Source: Nocardioides soli
Lineage (GTDB): Bacteria; Actinomycetota; Actinomycetes; Propionibacteriales; Nocardioidaceae
Direction of reading: 5' to 3'
Assembly: GCF_014191495.1 (NCBI RefSeq)
Contig: NZ_JACHWR010000003.1
Coordinates: forward strand, 310,501 to 374,500
DNA length: 64,000 nt
In this document: piece by piece, positions 15,608-23,883 of the stretch
Layout of the letters: each line of letters starts with the position of its first letter
How positions within the stretch are numbered: the first letter of the stretch is position 1
The notes under the pieces: generated by a model
Told to the model about the DNA's origin: nothing
Seen by the model: only the letters and a program-made list of their open reading frames with translations
Database searches by the model: none
Made by a program: the position numbers and the translations under genes

Positions 15608-17332
15608 TCATGGTGCGACCGCCGCCAGTGCCTTCTCGCCGCGCAGCAGCTCCTCGTCGGCCCGGACCACCCACTGCGCGAAGCTCTCCGTGGCGTCCGA
15701 CCGGTCGGCCAGGTAGTTCGTCACGATCGCGGTGACGTAGTCGTCCAGGCCCGCGCTGGTGACCTTGTGGGCGCGGAGCTTCTTCCCGATCGTGTTGTGC
15801 AGTCCGATGCCGCCGCCGAGGTGCACCTGGAAGCCCTCGACCTGCTCGCCTTCGTGCAGGACGAGCTGCCCCTTGAGGCCGATGTCGGCGATCTGGGTGC
15901 GGGCGCAGGCGTTGGGGCAGCCGTTCACGTTGACGCTGATCGGCGTGTCCAGGTCCGGGAAGCGCCGCTCCAGCTCATCGACCAGGTCGATGGCGCGCTG
16001 CTTGGTGTCGACGATCGCGAGCTTGCAGAACTCGATGCCGGTGCACGCCATCGTCGACCGGCGCCAGGTCGACGGCCGCGCAGAGAAGCCGATCGCGTCG
16101 AGGTCGGCCACCAGCGCGTCGACGCGGTCCGGGGCCACGCCGAGCACGACGACCTTCTGGTACGCCGTGAACCGCGCGCCGGCGGCGCCGTACCGCTCCA
16201 CGAGGTTGCCCAGCTCGGTGAGGGCGGCGCCGTTGATGCGGCCGACCGTCGGGGTGGCGCCGATGTAGAAGTTGCCGTCCTTCTGCTCGTGCACGCCGAT
16301 GTGGTCGCCGTTGCGGGTGGCGTACTCGGGCGACGGGCTGCTGACCAGCCGCTTGCCGAGGTACTCGTTCTCGAGGACCTCGCGGAACTTCTCGACGCCC
16401 CAGTCGGCGACCAGGAACTTCAGGCGCGCCCGCGACCGCAGGCGCCGGTATCCGTAGTCGCGGAAGATGCCGATGACGCCCTCCCAGGCGTCGGCGACCT
16501 CGTCGACCGGGATCCACACGCCCATCCGCTGGGCCAGCATCGGGTTGGTGGAGAGGCCACCGCCGACCCACAGGTCGAAGCCCGGGCCGAGCTCGGGGTG
16601 CACGGTGCCGACGAAGGAGACGTCGTTGATCTCCGGTGCGCCGTCGAGGCTGGGGTGGCCGGAGATCGAGGTCTTGAACTTGCGCGGCAGGTTCGCGTAG
16701 TCGGGGTTGCCGATGTAGCGGCGGCGGATCTCCTCGAGCGCGGGCGTGCCGTCGATCAGCTCGTCCTTCGCGACGCCGGCCACGGGGGAGCCGAGGAAGC
16801 CACGAGGGCAGTCGCCGCACGCCTCGAGCGTGTCGAGGCCGACGGCCGCGAGCCGGTCCCAGATCTCGGGCACGTCGACGATGTCGATCCAGTGGTACTG
16901 GATGTTCTGCCGGTCGGTGATGTCGGCGGTGTCGCGGGCGAAGTCGGTCGAGATGCCGCCCAGCGTGCGCAGCGCGTCGGCGCTCAGCAGCTTGCCGTCC
17001 GAGCGGACCCGCATCATGAAGTAGCGGTCGTCGAGCTGCTCCTCGCCGAGCACCGCGGTCTTGCCGCCGTCGATCCCCGGCCGGCGCTGGGTGTAGAGGC
17101 CCATCCACCGGAACCGCCCGCGCAGGTCGGCCGGATCGATCGAGTCGAAGCCGCGCTTGGAGTACGTGTAGAGGATCCGATCGCGGACGTTGAGCGGGTT
17201 GTCGTCCTTCTTGGACTGCTCGTTCTTGTTCAGCGGCTCGCTGTAGCCGAGCGCCCACTGGCCCTCGCCGCGCTTGGGGCGGGGGATCTCGGTGTGCTCG
17301 GGGCGGCTGGCGGTGTAGCGGAGATCGGTCAT
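15608..17332 (-). CDS. sir: Assimilatory ferredoxin-sulfite reductase
   Basis: A 574-residue siroheme/4Fe-4S reductase (NirA/Sir type) taking sulfite to sulfide with ferredoxin. The cluster ligands are complete: C430-x5-C436 (ACTGIEFC) and C472-x3-C476 (NGCPNACAR). GLYTQRRPG and ACGDCPRG could hold the Tyr-Cys pair known from M. tuberculosis NirA. Context with cysH and a siroheme chelatase favours sulfite over nitrite. AAGGAAC precedes the ATG, and a leader peptide lies upstream. Confidence 0.93.
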   Translation of the reverse strand: MTDLRYTASRPEHTEIPRPKRGEGQWALGYSEPLNKNEQSKKDDNPLNVRDRILYTYSKRGFDSIDPADLRGRFRWMGLYTQRRPGIDGGKTAVLGEEQLDDRYFMMRVRSDGKLLSADALRTLGGISTDFARDTADITDRQNIQYHWIDIVDVPEIWDRLAAVGLDTLEACGDCPRGFLGSPVAGVAKDELIDGTPALEEIRRRYIGNPDYANLPRKFKTSISGHPSLDGAPEINDVSFVGTVHPELGPGFDLWVGGGLSTNPMLAQRMGVWIPVDEVADAWEGVIGIFRDYGYRRLRSRARLKFLVADWGVEKFREVLENEYLGKRLVSSPSPEYATRNGDHIGVHEQKDGNFYIGATPTVGRINGAALTELGNLVERYGAAGARFTAYQKVVVLGVAPDRVDALVADLDAIGFSARPSTWRRSTMACTGIEFCKLAIVDTKQRAIDLVDELERRFPDLDTPISVNVNGCPNACARTQIADIGLKGQLVLHEGEQVEGFQVHLGGGIGLHNTIGKKLRAHKVTSAGLDDYVTAIVTNYLADRSDATESFAQWVVRADEELLRGEKALAAVAP

Positions 17333-17445
17333 CGGGGCGTTCCTTGACGAGGATGGCGAGCGACACTCGAACCGGGCGGGCCACGTCGTCGGGGCTCCGG
17401 ACGTCCGGTGAGGTCAGCTGCGCGGGGCTGCTGGTGGGCGGCTGG

Positions 17446-17535
17446 TCAGGAATGCCAACACATCATGCTGCGCGTGCGCCCGAAGTCCACGTGGCGTCGA
17501 ACCACGAGGTAGGCGTGCGTGGCAGCAGAGATCAT
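17446..17535 (-). CDS. Putative leader peptide upstream of sulfite reductase
   Basis: A 29-residue ORF ending 113 bp before sir. Its core YLVVRRHVDFGR and the Cys-containing tail MMCWHS fit the actinobacterial leader-peptide type (LVxRRHVDLxR...C) found before cysteine and sulfur genes. The family is thought to regulate downstream genes through cysteine-dependent translation or attenuation, which is inference here. ATG at 17535; an in-frame ATG at 17565 is an alternative. The rest of the 399-bp sir-glyA spacer shows the glyA promoter and no other gene. Confidence 0.7.
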   Translation of the reverse strand: MISAATHAYLVVRRHVDFGRTRSMMCWHS

Positions 17536-17719
17536 GTCCCGGAGTCTCACGGTCCGGACGCTCATCCCACAAGTCGAAATCTCATGTTTCGAGACGGGAG
17601 TCCAGAATCTGATACGCACCGGGGTTGCCTCCCGTGGCAGCGGGACCGCGGGTGCGTCCCACGTCACATCGCGCCGGCCACGCTCGCAATCCTTCTCGAT
17701 CCGGAGGGCCCGACGCATC

Positions 17720-17725
17720 TAGGCT
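17720..17725 (+). promoter_or_regulatory. -10 box of glyA, leaderless type
   Basis: TAGGCT ends 6 nt before the glyA ATG at 17732. No ribosome site separates them. No glycine riboswitch-like structure was recognised upstream. Confidence 0.55.
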
Positions 17726-17731
17726 TCGGCC

Positions 17732-19180
17732 ATGAGTGACGACCGGACCTCCGCCCTGACCAGCAGCGCGTACCAGCAGGCCCTCGAGGTGATCGCCTCG
17801 GTCGAGCCGCGGATCGCCGACGCGACCCGGCAGGAGCTCACCGACCAGCGAGGTTCGCTCAAGCTGATCGCGAGCGAGAACTACGCCTCGCCCGCCGTGC
17901 TGCTCACCATGGGCACCTGGCTCAGCGACAAGTACGCCGAGGGCACGGTCGGCCACCGGTTCTACGCCGGCTGCCAGAACGTCGACACCGTCGAGGCCCT
18001 CGCGGCCGAGCACGCGCGCGAGCTCTTCGGCGCGCCGTACGCCTATGCCCAGCCGCACTCCGGCATCGACGCGAACCTGGTGGCCTTCTGGTCGATCCTG
18101 GCCCACCGCGTCGAGACGCCCGCGCTGGCCAAGCTCGGCGCCAAGAACGTCAACGAGCTCACCGAGGAGGACTGGGAGCGGCTGCGCCACGAGCTCGGCA
18201 ACCAGCGCCTGCTCGGCATGTCGCTCGACGCCGGTGGGCACCTCACCCACGGCTTCCGCCCGAACATCAGCGGCAAGATGTTCCACCAGCAGCAGTACGG
18301 CACCGACCCCGAGACCGGGCTGCTCGACTACGACGCCGTCGCCGCGAAGGCGCGCGAGTTCAAGCCGCTCGTGCTGGTGGCCGGCTACTCGGCGTACCCG
18401 CGCCGGGTGAACTTCGCCAAGATGCGCGAGATCGCCGACGAGGTCGGCGCGACGCTGATGGTCGACATGGCGCACTTCGCCGGCCTGGTCGCCGGCAAGG
18501 TGTTCACCGGCGACGAGGACCCGGTGCCGCACGCCCACATCACCACCACGACCACCCACAAGTCCCTGCGTGGCCCGCGCGGTGGCATGGTGCTGGCGCA
18601 GGAGGAGTACGCCGCCGACGTCGACCGCGGCTGCCCGATGGTGCTCGGCGGGCCGCTCTCGCACGTGATGGCCGCGAAGGCGGTCGCGCTGGCCGAGGCG
18701 CGTCAGCCGTCGTTCCAGACCTACGCCCAGCAGGTGGCCGACAACGCCAAGTCGCTCGCCGAGGGCTTCCTGACCCGTGACGCCACGCTGGTCACCGGCG
18801 GCACCGACAACCACATCGTGCTGCTCGACGTGTCGTCGTTCGGCCTCACCGGCCGCCAGGCCGAGTCGGCGCTGCTCGACGCGGGCGTCGTCACCAACCG
18901 CAACTCGGTGCCCCAGGACCCCAACGGGGCCTGGTACACCTCCGGCATCCGCCTCGGCACCCCGGCGCTGACCACGCGTGGCTTCGGTCACGACGAGTTC
19001 GACGCCGTCGCCGACCTGATCGTCCAGGTGCTCCAGAACACCCAGCCCGGCACCACCAAGGACGGCAAGCCGTCGAAGGCGTCGTACGCACTCGGCGACG
19101 GCGTGGCCGACAAGGTCAAGGGCGCCGCGGCCGACCTGCTCGACAAGCACCCGCTCTACCCAGGTCTGAACCTCTCGTAG
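17732..19180 (+). CDS. glyA: Serine hydroxymethyltransferase (long form)
   Basis: A 482-residue PLP enzyme interconverting serine and glycine with tetrahydrofolate. The PLP lysine is about K277 in TTTTHKSLRGPRGG; the N-terminal LIASENYASPAV and HSGIDANL are standard. It is about 60 residues longer than typical bacterial GlyA, with an insertion near residues 125-160 (LAKLGAKNVNELTEEDW) and a longer tail, as in the second SHMT type of some actinobacteria. Serine feeds cysteine synthesis, which fits the divergent sulfite-reduction genes. Confidence 0.93.
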   Translation: MSDDRTSALTSSAYQQALEVIASVEPRIADATRQELTDQRGSLKLIASENYASPAVLLTMGTWLSDKYAEGTVGHRFYAGCQNVDTVEALAAEHARELFGAPYAYAQPHSGIDANLVAFWSILAHRVETPALAKLGAKNVNELTEEDWERLRHELGNQRLLGMSLDAGGHLTHGFRPNISGKMFHQQQYGTDPETGLLDYDAVAAKAREFKPLVLVAGYSAYPRRVNFAKMREIADEVGATLMVDMAHFAGLVAGKVFTGDEDPVPHAHITTTTTHKSLRGPRGGMVLAQEEYAADVDRGCPMVLGGPLSHVMAAKAVALAEARQPSFQTYAQQVADNAKSLAEGFLTRDATLVTGGTDNHIVLLDVSSFGLTGRQAESALLDAGVVTNRNSVPQDPNGAWYTSGIRLGTPALTTRGFGHDEFDAVADLIVQVLQNTQPGTTKDGKPSKASYALGDGVADKVKGAAADLLDKHPLYPGLNLS

Positions 19181-19253
19181 CGAGCGAAGCGAGCTACCCC
19201 GCGTGGCCTTCGACCTTGCCTGACGGGATTCTCCACAGGCCTCGCTCGCGTCG

Positions 19254-19288
19254 GGTCCATGCTGGCGACGATGTCGCCAGCATGGACC
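19254..19288. terminator. Perfect 16-bp hairpin between glyA and the Uma2 gene
   Basis: GGTCCATGCTGGCGAC and GTCGCCAGCATGGACC flank a 3-base loop. It is 73 bp past the glyA stop and 41 bp before the Uma2-type start. It could be the glyA terminator or an operator for the downstream gene. Confidence 0.55.
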
Positions 19289-19329
19289 GGTGCTCTGGAC
19301 GCGTGTGACACTCGGGTTGGAGGTGAGTC

Positions 19330-19872
19330 ATGTCCCAGTTGTTCCCCCACGCGGGGCCCTGGACGGTGGACGACCTCCCGGAGGAGGGCTGGTACGAGAT
19401 CGTCGACGGTGCACTCGTCGTGAGCCCGGCACCGTCCCCCCGGCACGAGGTGATCGGCTCCGGGCTGCTCGTCCTGCTGGCTGGCCGTTTCGGGCATGCA
19501 CGCGTGCTCGCCGGGGGCGGGGTCACGTTCTCGGCCGTGAACTACCGGATCCCCGACACCCTGGTGTTGCGCGAGGGGCTCGACGCGATGACTGCACCGT
19601 CGATCGGGCCGGGCGACGCGCTGCTGGTCGTCGAGGTGGTGTCGCCGTCCTCGGTGACCACCGACCACATCACGAAGCGGGCGCAGTACGCACGGGCCGG
19701 TATCCCCGGCTACTGGATCGTCGAGACCGACCCTGAGCTGCGGCTGACGGCGATGACGCTGCCTGCCGGCGGAGACGTGTACGCCGAACTCGGGTCCTGG
19801 GGCGAGGGCGAACGAGTGGCGGTCGACACCCCGCTCGAGATCGCTTTCGAGCTCGCGACGTTGCGGGGCTGA
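19330..19872 (+). CDS. Uma2 family endonuclease-like protein (DUF820)
   Basis: A 180-residue PD-(D/E)XK-fold protein. The family active-site elements are recognisable: RIPDTLVL (Asp), LLVVEVVSPSS (Glu; Lys replaced as usual in Uma2) and TKRAQYARAGIPGYWIVE. Uma2 genes are abundant, often mobile, and of unknown biological role. GGAGGTGAGTC lies just upstream of the ATG. A perfect palindrome sits directly upstream. Confidence 0.8.
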   Translation: MSQLFPHAGPWTVDDLPEEGWYEIVDGALVVSPAPSPRHEVIGSGLLVLLAGRFGHARVLAGGGVTFSAVNYRIPDTLVLREGLDAMTAPSIGPGDALLVVEVVSPSSVTTDHITKRAQYARAGIPGYWIVETDPELRLTAMTLPAGGDVYAELGSWGEGERVAVDTPLEIAFELATLRG

Positions 19873-20042
19873 CGACTCAGCCCCAGCTCGCGGCGTTGGT
19901 GAGGCGGAAACCTGCGGTCCGGTCGCCTCCACGACGGTCTCGTCGCCGATCGCTCACCGGTCGCCGAGGTCGTCCAAGGGTGAGGTTCTCCCGATGGAGC
20001 CATCGGGGCAACCGAAACGTGACGGACTATTCCAGCGGGGCC

Positions 20043-21686
20043 TCACACCACCGGCGTCGCGCGCTCCACGATCGCCCGCAGGTCGCCGCCGTCGAGGGTG
20101 CCGAAGACGCCGTCGTACGCCGTGCCCAGCCGCGATGCGCAGAAGACGTCGGCGACCGCGGCGGGGGCGTAGCGGACCAGCAGCGAGCCCTGCAGGCACA
20201 GCGCCATCCGCATCGCCAGCCGTCGGGCGTTGACCTCGAGCGAGGTGGGCTCGCCCAGGAGCGAGCCGATCAGGGCCAGCGTGTCCTCGACGGCGCGGTC
20301 GAGCCGGGCGTCGCCGCCGCGGGCCCGGCCGACCTCGGTGATCCAGGCGTCGAGCACCTCGGGCTCGCGACCCAGCGCCCGCAGCACGTCGAGCGCGTTG
20401 ACGTTGCCGGAGCCCTCCCAGACCGAGTTCAGCGGCGCCTCGCGGTAGAGCAGCGGCAGGCCGGACTCCTCGACGTACCCGTTGCCGCCGAGGCACTCCA
20501 GCGCCTCGGCCACCAGGGCGGGCGTGCGCTTGCAGACCCAGAACTTCGACAGCGGCAGCGCGATGCGGCGCAGCGCCGCCTCGTGCGGGTCCTGGAGGCC
20601 GTCGACGGCGGCCGCGAGCCGGATCGCCAGCGCGGTCGCGGCCTCGGCCTCGACCGCGAGGTCGGCCAGCACGTTCTGCATCAGCGGCTTCTCGATCAGC
20701 AGGCCCCCGAACGCCGACCGGTGTCCGGCATGCCAGGTGGCCTCGTTGACCGCGCGCCGCATCAGCGAGGTCGAGCCGAGCACGCAGTCGAGCCGGGTCG
20801 CCGCGACCATCTCGATGATCGTGCGGACCCCGCGGCCCTCGTCGCCGAGCCGCCGGGCGACGGTGCCGTCGAACTCGAGCTCCGACGACGCGTTCGACCG
20901 GTTGCCGAGCTTGTCCTTGAGGCGGACGACGTCGAGCCGGTTGCGGCTACCGTCGGGGAGGACCCGGGGCACGACGAAGCAGGTCACGCCACCCGGTGCC
21001 TGGGCGAGCACGAGGAAGACGTCGTTCATCGGGGCCGAGGTGAACCATTTGTGGCCGTGCAGGGTGTACTCGCCCTCCACGGAGGTACGCCGCGCCTCGG
21101 TGACGTTGGCGCGGACGTCGGAGCCGCCCTGCTTCTCGGTCATGCCCATCCCGGCCAGGGCGCCGAGCTTCTCGGAGGCGAGCCGGACGCCGGGGTCGTA
21201 GCGCAGCGACGCCAGCAGTGGCGTCCACTCCTTCGCGATCGCGTCGTCGGCGCGCAGAGCCGGCACGGCGGCGTACGTCATCGAGACGGGGCAGCCGTGG
21301 CCGGGCTCGGTGTGCGACCACGCCATGAAGCCCGCCGCCCGGCGCACGTGCGCGTGCGGCTCATCCGACTCCCATGCCGCCGCCGCGAGGCCCTGGGAGA
21401 CCGCCCGGTCCATCAGCCAGTGCCACGACGGGTGGAACTCCACCTCGTCGATCCGGTGGCCGTAGCGGTCGTACGGCGTGAGCCGCGGGTGGAACTCGTT
21501 CGCGAGCATCCCGTGCTCCCGCGCCTCGGCCGTGCCGGCCAGCGCGCCGATCGGGGCCAGGTCGTCGACCACCCCGGCGTCCGCGTGGCGGGTGACGGCC
21601 TCGACCAGCGAGGCATCGCCCGTGACGATGTTGTGACCAACCAGCGGCGGCGCCTGGTTCGTGGCTACCCGGATGTCGGAACCCAT
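20043..21686 (-). CDS. aidB: AidB-type acyl-CoA dehydrogenase
   Basis: A 547-residue flavoprotein of the AidB branch: N-terminal EFHPRLTPYDRYGHRIDEVEFHPSWH, flavin/substrate motif MTEKQGGSDVRANVT, KWFTSAPMNDVFLV, and C-terminal ALECLGGNGYVEESGLPLLYREAPLNSVWEGSGNV split over two helices. E. coli AidB belongs to the adaptive response to alkylation; an ordinary acyl-CoA dehydrogenase role cannot be excluded. The start codon is 18 bp from the divergent BrkB-family start, and the two share one -10 element. Confidence 0.88.
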   Translation of the reverse strand: MGSDIRVATNQAPPLVGHNIVTGDASLVEAVTRHADAGVVDDLAPIGALAGTAEAREHGMLANEFHPRLTPYDRYGHRIDEVEFHPSWHWLMDRAVSQGLAAAAWESDEPHAHVRRAAGFMAWSHTEPGHGCPVSMTYAAVPALRADDAIAKEWTPLLASLRYDPGVRLASEKLGALAGMGMTEKQGGSDVRANVTEARRTSVEGEYTLHGHKWFTSAPMNDVFLVLAQAPGGVTCFVVPRVLPDGSRNRLDVVRLKDKLGNRSNASSELEFDGTVARRLGDEGRGVRTIIEMVAATRLDCVLGSTSLMRRAVNEATWHAGHRSAFGGLLIEKPLMQNVLADLAVEAEAATALAIRLAAAVDGLQDPHEAALRRIALPLSKFWVCKRTPALVAEALECLGGNGYVEESGLPLLYREAPLNSVWEGSGNVNALDVLRALGREPEVLDAWITEVGRARGGDARLDRAVEDTLALIGSLLGEPTSLEVNARRLAMRMALCLQGSLLVRYAPAAVADVFCASRLGTAYDGVFGTLDGGDLRAIVERATPVV

Positions 21687-21691
21687 GTGTC

Positions 21692-21698
21692 TACGGTA
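21692..21698. promoter_or_regulatory. Symmetric -10 element driving aidB and the BrkB gene divergently
   Basis: TACGGTA reads as TACGGT on the plus strand (21692-21697, 6 nt before ATG 21704) and TACCGT on the minus strand (21698-21693, 6 nt before ATG 21686). Both predicted transcripts are leaderless and their starts are 18 bp apart, the geometry known for bidirectional promoters with symmetric -10 elements. Confidence 0.65.
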
Positions 21699-21703
21699 GG
21701 TCC

Positions 21704-22708
21704 ATGCCCCCCGCGGAGCGTGCCCAGACGCAGCAGCGCGCGTCCTCGGGCACCCCGGAGCCGTCCGTCGGCGCCGCGGTCGCCGATCGGCTGCGGCGGG
21801 CCCGCGCCGTGGTCTGGCGCCTCGTCGTCGCCACGGTGGGGTCGTGTCTGCGCTACCGGGTGACCGGCCTGGCCGCGGAGGCGGCCTTCTTCGCCGTGCT
21901 CTCGGTGCCGCCGCTCATCTTCGCGATGGCGGGCGCGATCGGCTTCGTCACCGACCAGTTCAGCCCGGCCCAGGTCGCCGACGTGCGGGCCGCGGTCATC
22001 GACCTGTCCGAGCAGGCCCTGACCCAGGGCGCGGTGCACAAGATCATCGAGCCGACGATCGACGACGTGCTCGAGGGCGGCCGCTTCGACGTCATCTCGC
22101 TCGGCTTCGTGCTCGCGCTGTGGTCGGGCTCACGGGCCCTGCACGTCTTCGTCGACACCATCACGATCATGCACGGGCTCGGTGGGCACCGCGGGATCGT
22201 CCGGGCCCGTGCGCTGTCCTTCGTGCTCTACGTGCTGGCGATGGTGCTGGCCGTCTTCATGGTGCCGCTCGTGGTCGCCGGCCCCGATCTGGTCGAGCAC
22301 TGGCTGCCCCAGCGCCTCGACTTCCTGATGGCCTTCTACTGGCCGGTCGTCGTGCTGATCAGCATCTGCTTCCTCGCGACGCTCTACCACGTGTCCGTCC
22401 CCGTGCGGACCAACTGGAGCTTCAACCTGCCGGGCGCGACGTTCACGCTGTTCTGCTGGATCGTCGGCTCCTACCTGTTGCGCTGGTTCCTCACGGTCAC
22501 CGCGGCCGACTCGCGCTCGATCTACGGGCCGCTGGCGGCGCCGATCGCGGTGCTGCTGTGGCTCTACCTGGTCTCGATCGCGGTGCTGATCGGCGCGGCC
22601 GTCAACGCGGCGTTCGACAGCGTCTTCCCGCAGTCCTCGACCATGCTCGCGAGATCGGAGCTCGTGCAACGGCTGCGTCGCATCGGCTCGCGACCCGACA
22701 CGGACTAG
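21704..22708 (+). CDS. YihY/BrkB family membrane protein
   Basis: A 334-residue inner-membrane protein with about six transmembrane helices and the family pattern: GLAAEAAFFAVLSVPPLIFAM near residue 55, LWSGSRALHVFVDTITIMHG, and IYGPLAAPIAVLLWLYLVSIAVLIGAAVNA at the end. The family was once called RNase BN and is now of unknown function. It is transcribed divergently from aidB. Its last bases overlap the -10 box of the K+ channel gene. Confidence 0.88.
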   Translation: MPPAERAQTQQRASSGTPEPSVGAAVADRLRRARAVVWRLVVATVGSCLRYRVTGLAAEAAFFAVLSVPPLIFAMAGAIGFVTDQFSPAQVADVRAAVIDLSEQALTQGAVHKIIEPTIDDVLEGGRFDVISLGFVLALWSGSRALHVFVDTITIMHGLGGHRGIVRARALSFVLYVLAMVLAVFMVPLVVAGPDLVEHWLPQRLDFLMAFYWPVVVLISICFLATLYHVSVPVRTNWSFNLPGATFTLFCWIVGSYLLRWFLTVTAADSRSIYGPLAAPIAVLLWLYLVSIAVLIGAAVNAAFDSVFPQSSTMLARSELVQRLRRIGSRPDTD

Positions 22709-22711
22709 ATT
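22706..22711 (+). promoter_or_regulatory. -10 box of the K+ channel gene, leaderless type
   Basis: TAGATT, partly inside the stop region of the upstream gene, ends 7 nt before the GTG at 22719. Confidence 0.55.
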
Positions 22712-22718
22712 CAGCGCC

Positions 22719-23819
22719 GTGGCCGACGACTCCAGCGACATCACCCAGGGCCACAGCCTGGGGAAGCTGTCCCTGCCGGCGAGCACCCGCTCGCCGTGGT
22801 GGGAGCTCGGTCGACGGCTGCTGATGGCGGTGGCGATCCTCGTCGGCACGGTGTTGATCGTCTACCTCGACCGGCACGCCTACGTCGACGGCAACGACCC
22901 GACCGGCGAGGTCGACCTGGTCGACTCGATCTACTACACGACCGTCACGCTGAGCACGACCGGGTACGGCGACATCACCCCGGCGGAGGCACACGCCCGC
23001 ATGATCAACGCGTTCGTCGTCACCCCGCTCCGCATCGCCTTCCTGGTCCTGCTGATCGGCACCACCCTCGAGGTGCTCGCCTCGCAGGGCCGCGAGATGT
23101 TCCGAGCCGCCCGCTGGAGGAAGCGCATGACATCCCACGTGGTCGTCATCGGCTACGGCACCAAGGGCCGTGCCGCGGTCGACACCCTGGTCAACAACGG
23201 CCTGGACCGGGAGTCGATCGTCGTGGTCGACCCCGGGGCCGAGGCGCTGCAGGATGCGCACGCCGACGGGCTGGCGGTCGTCACCGGGGACGCCACCCGC
23301 CGCGAGGTGCTGCGCCGTGCCGGTGTCAGCGAGGCCGAGCAGGTGATCATCACGACCAACCGCGACGACTCCAACGTCCTCGCCACGCTCACCGTGCGCC
23401 AGCTCAACCCCGAGGTGTGGATCGTCGCCGCGGTGCGCGAGCAGGCGAACGTCCCGCTGATGCGCCAGTCCGGCGCCAACTCCGTGATCACCTCGTCGGA
23501 CGCCGTCGGCCGGCTGCTCGGCCTGTCCTCGCTGTCGCCGACGCTGGGCACGGTCATGGAGGACCTGCTCACCTACGGCGAGGGCCTCGAGGTCGCCGAG
23601 CGCGAGCTGATCGTCTCCGAGGTGGGCAAGCAGCCGCAGACGCTGCCCGACCAGGTGATCGCCGTGGTCCGCGACGAGAAGGTCTACCGGTACTTCGACC
23701 CGGTCGTCACCCAGCTGGCCCGGGGCGACCGTCTCGTCGTCGTACGCCCGGCGCGGGAGCTGCCGTGGGCGCCGCGCCCGGGCACCCACAACGAGGACTT
23801 CGCGACCGACGACGCCTGA
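22719..23819 (+). CDS. Two-TM potassium channel with RCK domains
   Basis: A 366-residue Kch/MthK-like channel. TM1 lies at about residues 28-48, a pore helix and selectivity filter TTGYGD follow, then TM2 (AFLVLLIGTTLEVL). The cytosolic part has a TrkA-N Rossmann fold (HVVVIGYGTKGRAAVDTLV) with VVVDPGAEALQDA and VVTGDATRREVLRRAGV, and a TrkA-C segment near the C-terminus. It would pass K+ under ligand or nucleotide control. GTG start with an adjacent -10 box. Confidence 0.88.
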   Translation: MADDSSDITQGHSLGKLSLPASTRSPWWELGRRLLMAVAILVGTVLIVYLDRHAYVDGNDPTGEVDLVDSIYYTTVTLSTTGYGDITPAEAHARMINAFVVTPLRIAFLVLLIGTTLEVLASQGREMFRAARWRKRMTSHVVVIGYGTKGRAAVDTLVNNGLDRESIVVVDPGAEALQDAHADGLAVVTGDATRREVLRRAGVSEAEQVIITTNRDDSNVLATLTVRQLNPEVWIVAAVREQANVPLMRQSGANSVITSSDAVGRLLGLSSLSPTLGTVMEDLLTYGEGLEVAERELIVSEVGKQPQTLPDQVIAVVRDEKVYRYFDPVVTQLARGDRLVVVRPARELPWAPRPGTHNEDFATDDA

Positions 23820-23870
23820 GGCTGCCCCCGTCCAATTCCCGAGATTCCCGCGACGACGGCTCGCTCCGGC

Positions 23871-23876
23871 TAGCCT
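23871..23876 (+). promoter_or_regulatory. -10 box of the MASE1 kinase gene, leaderless type
   Basis: TAGCCT ends 7 nt before the GTG at 23884, in the 64-bp gap after the K+ channel gene. Confidence 0.55.
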
Positions 23877-23883
23877 TCTGAGC

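Noticed and set aside
17536..17731. Glycine riboswitch or T-box upstream of glyA
   Set aside because: The -10 box lies 6 nt before the ATG, leaving no transcribed leader; no conserved riboswitch core seen. The same search before thrS was also negative.
19330..19872. Uma2 gene as part of a restriction-modification system
   Set aside because: No methyltransferase, specificity subunit or transposase lies next to it; Uma2 proteins are usually solitary.
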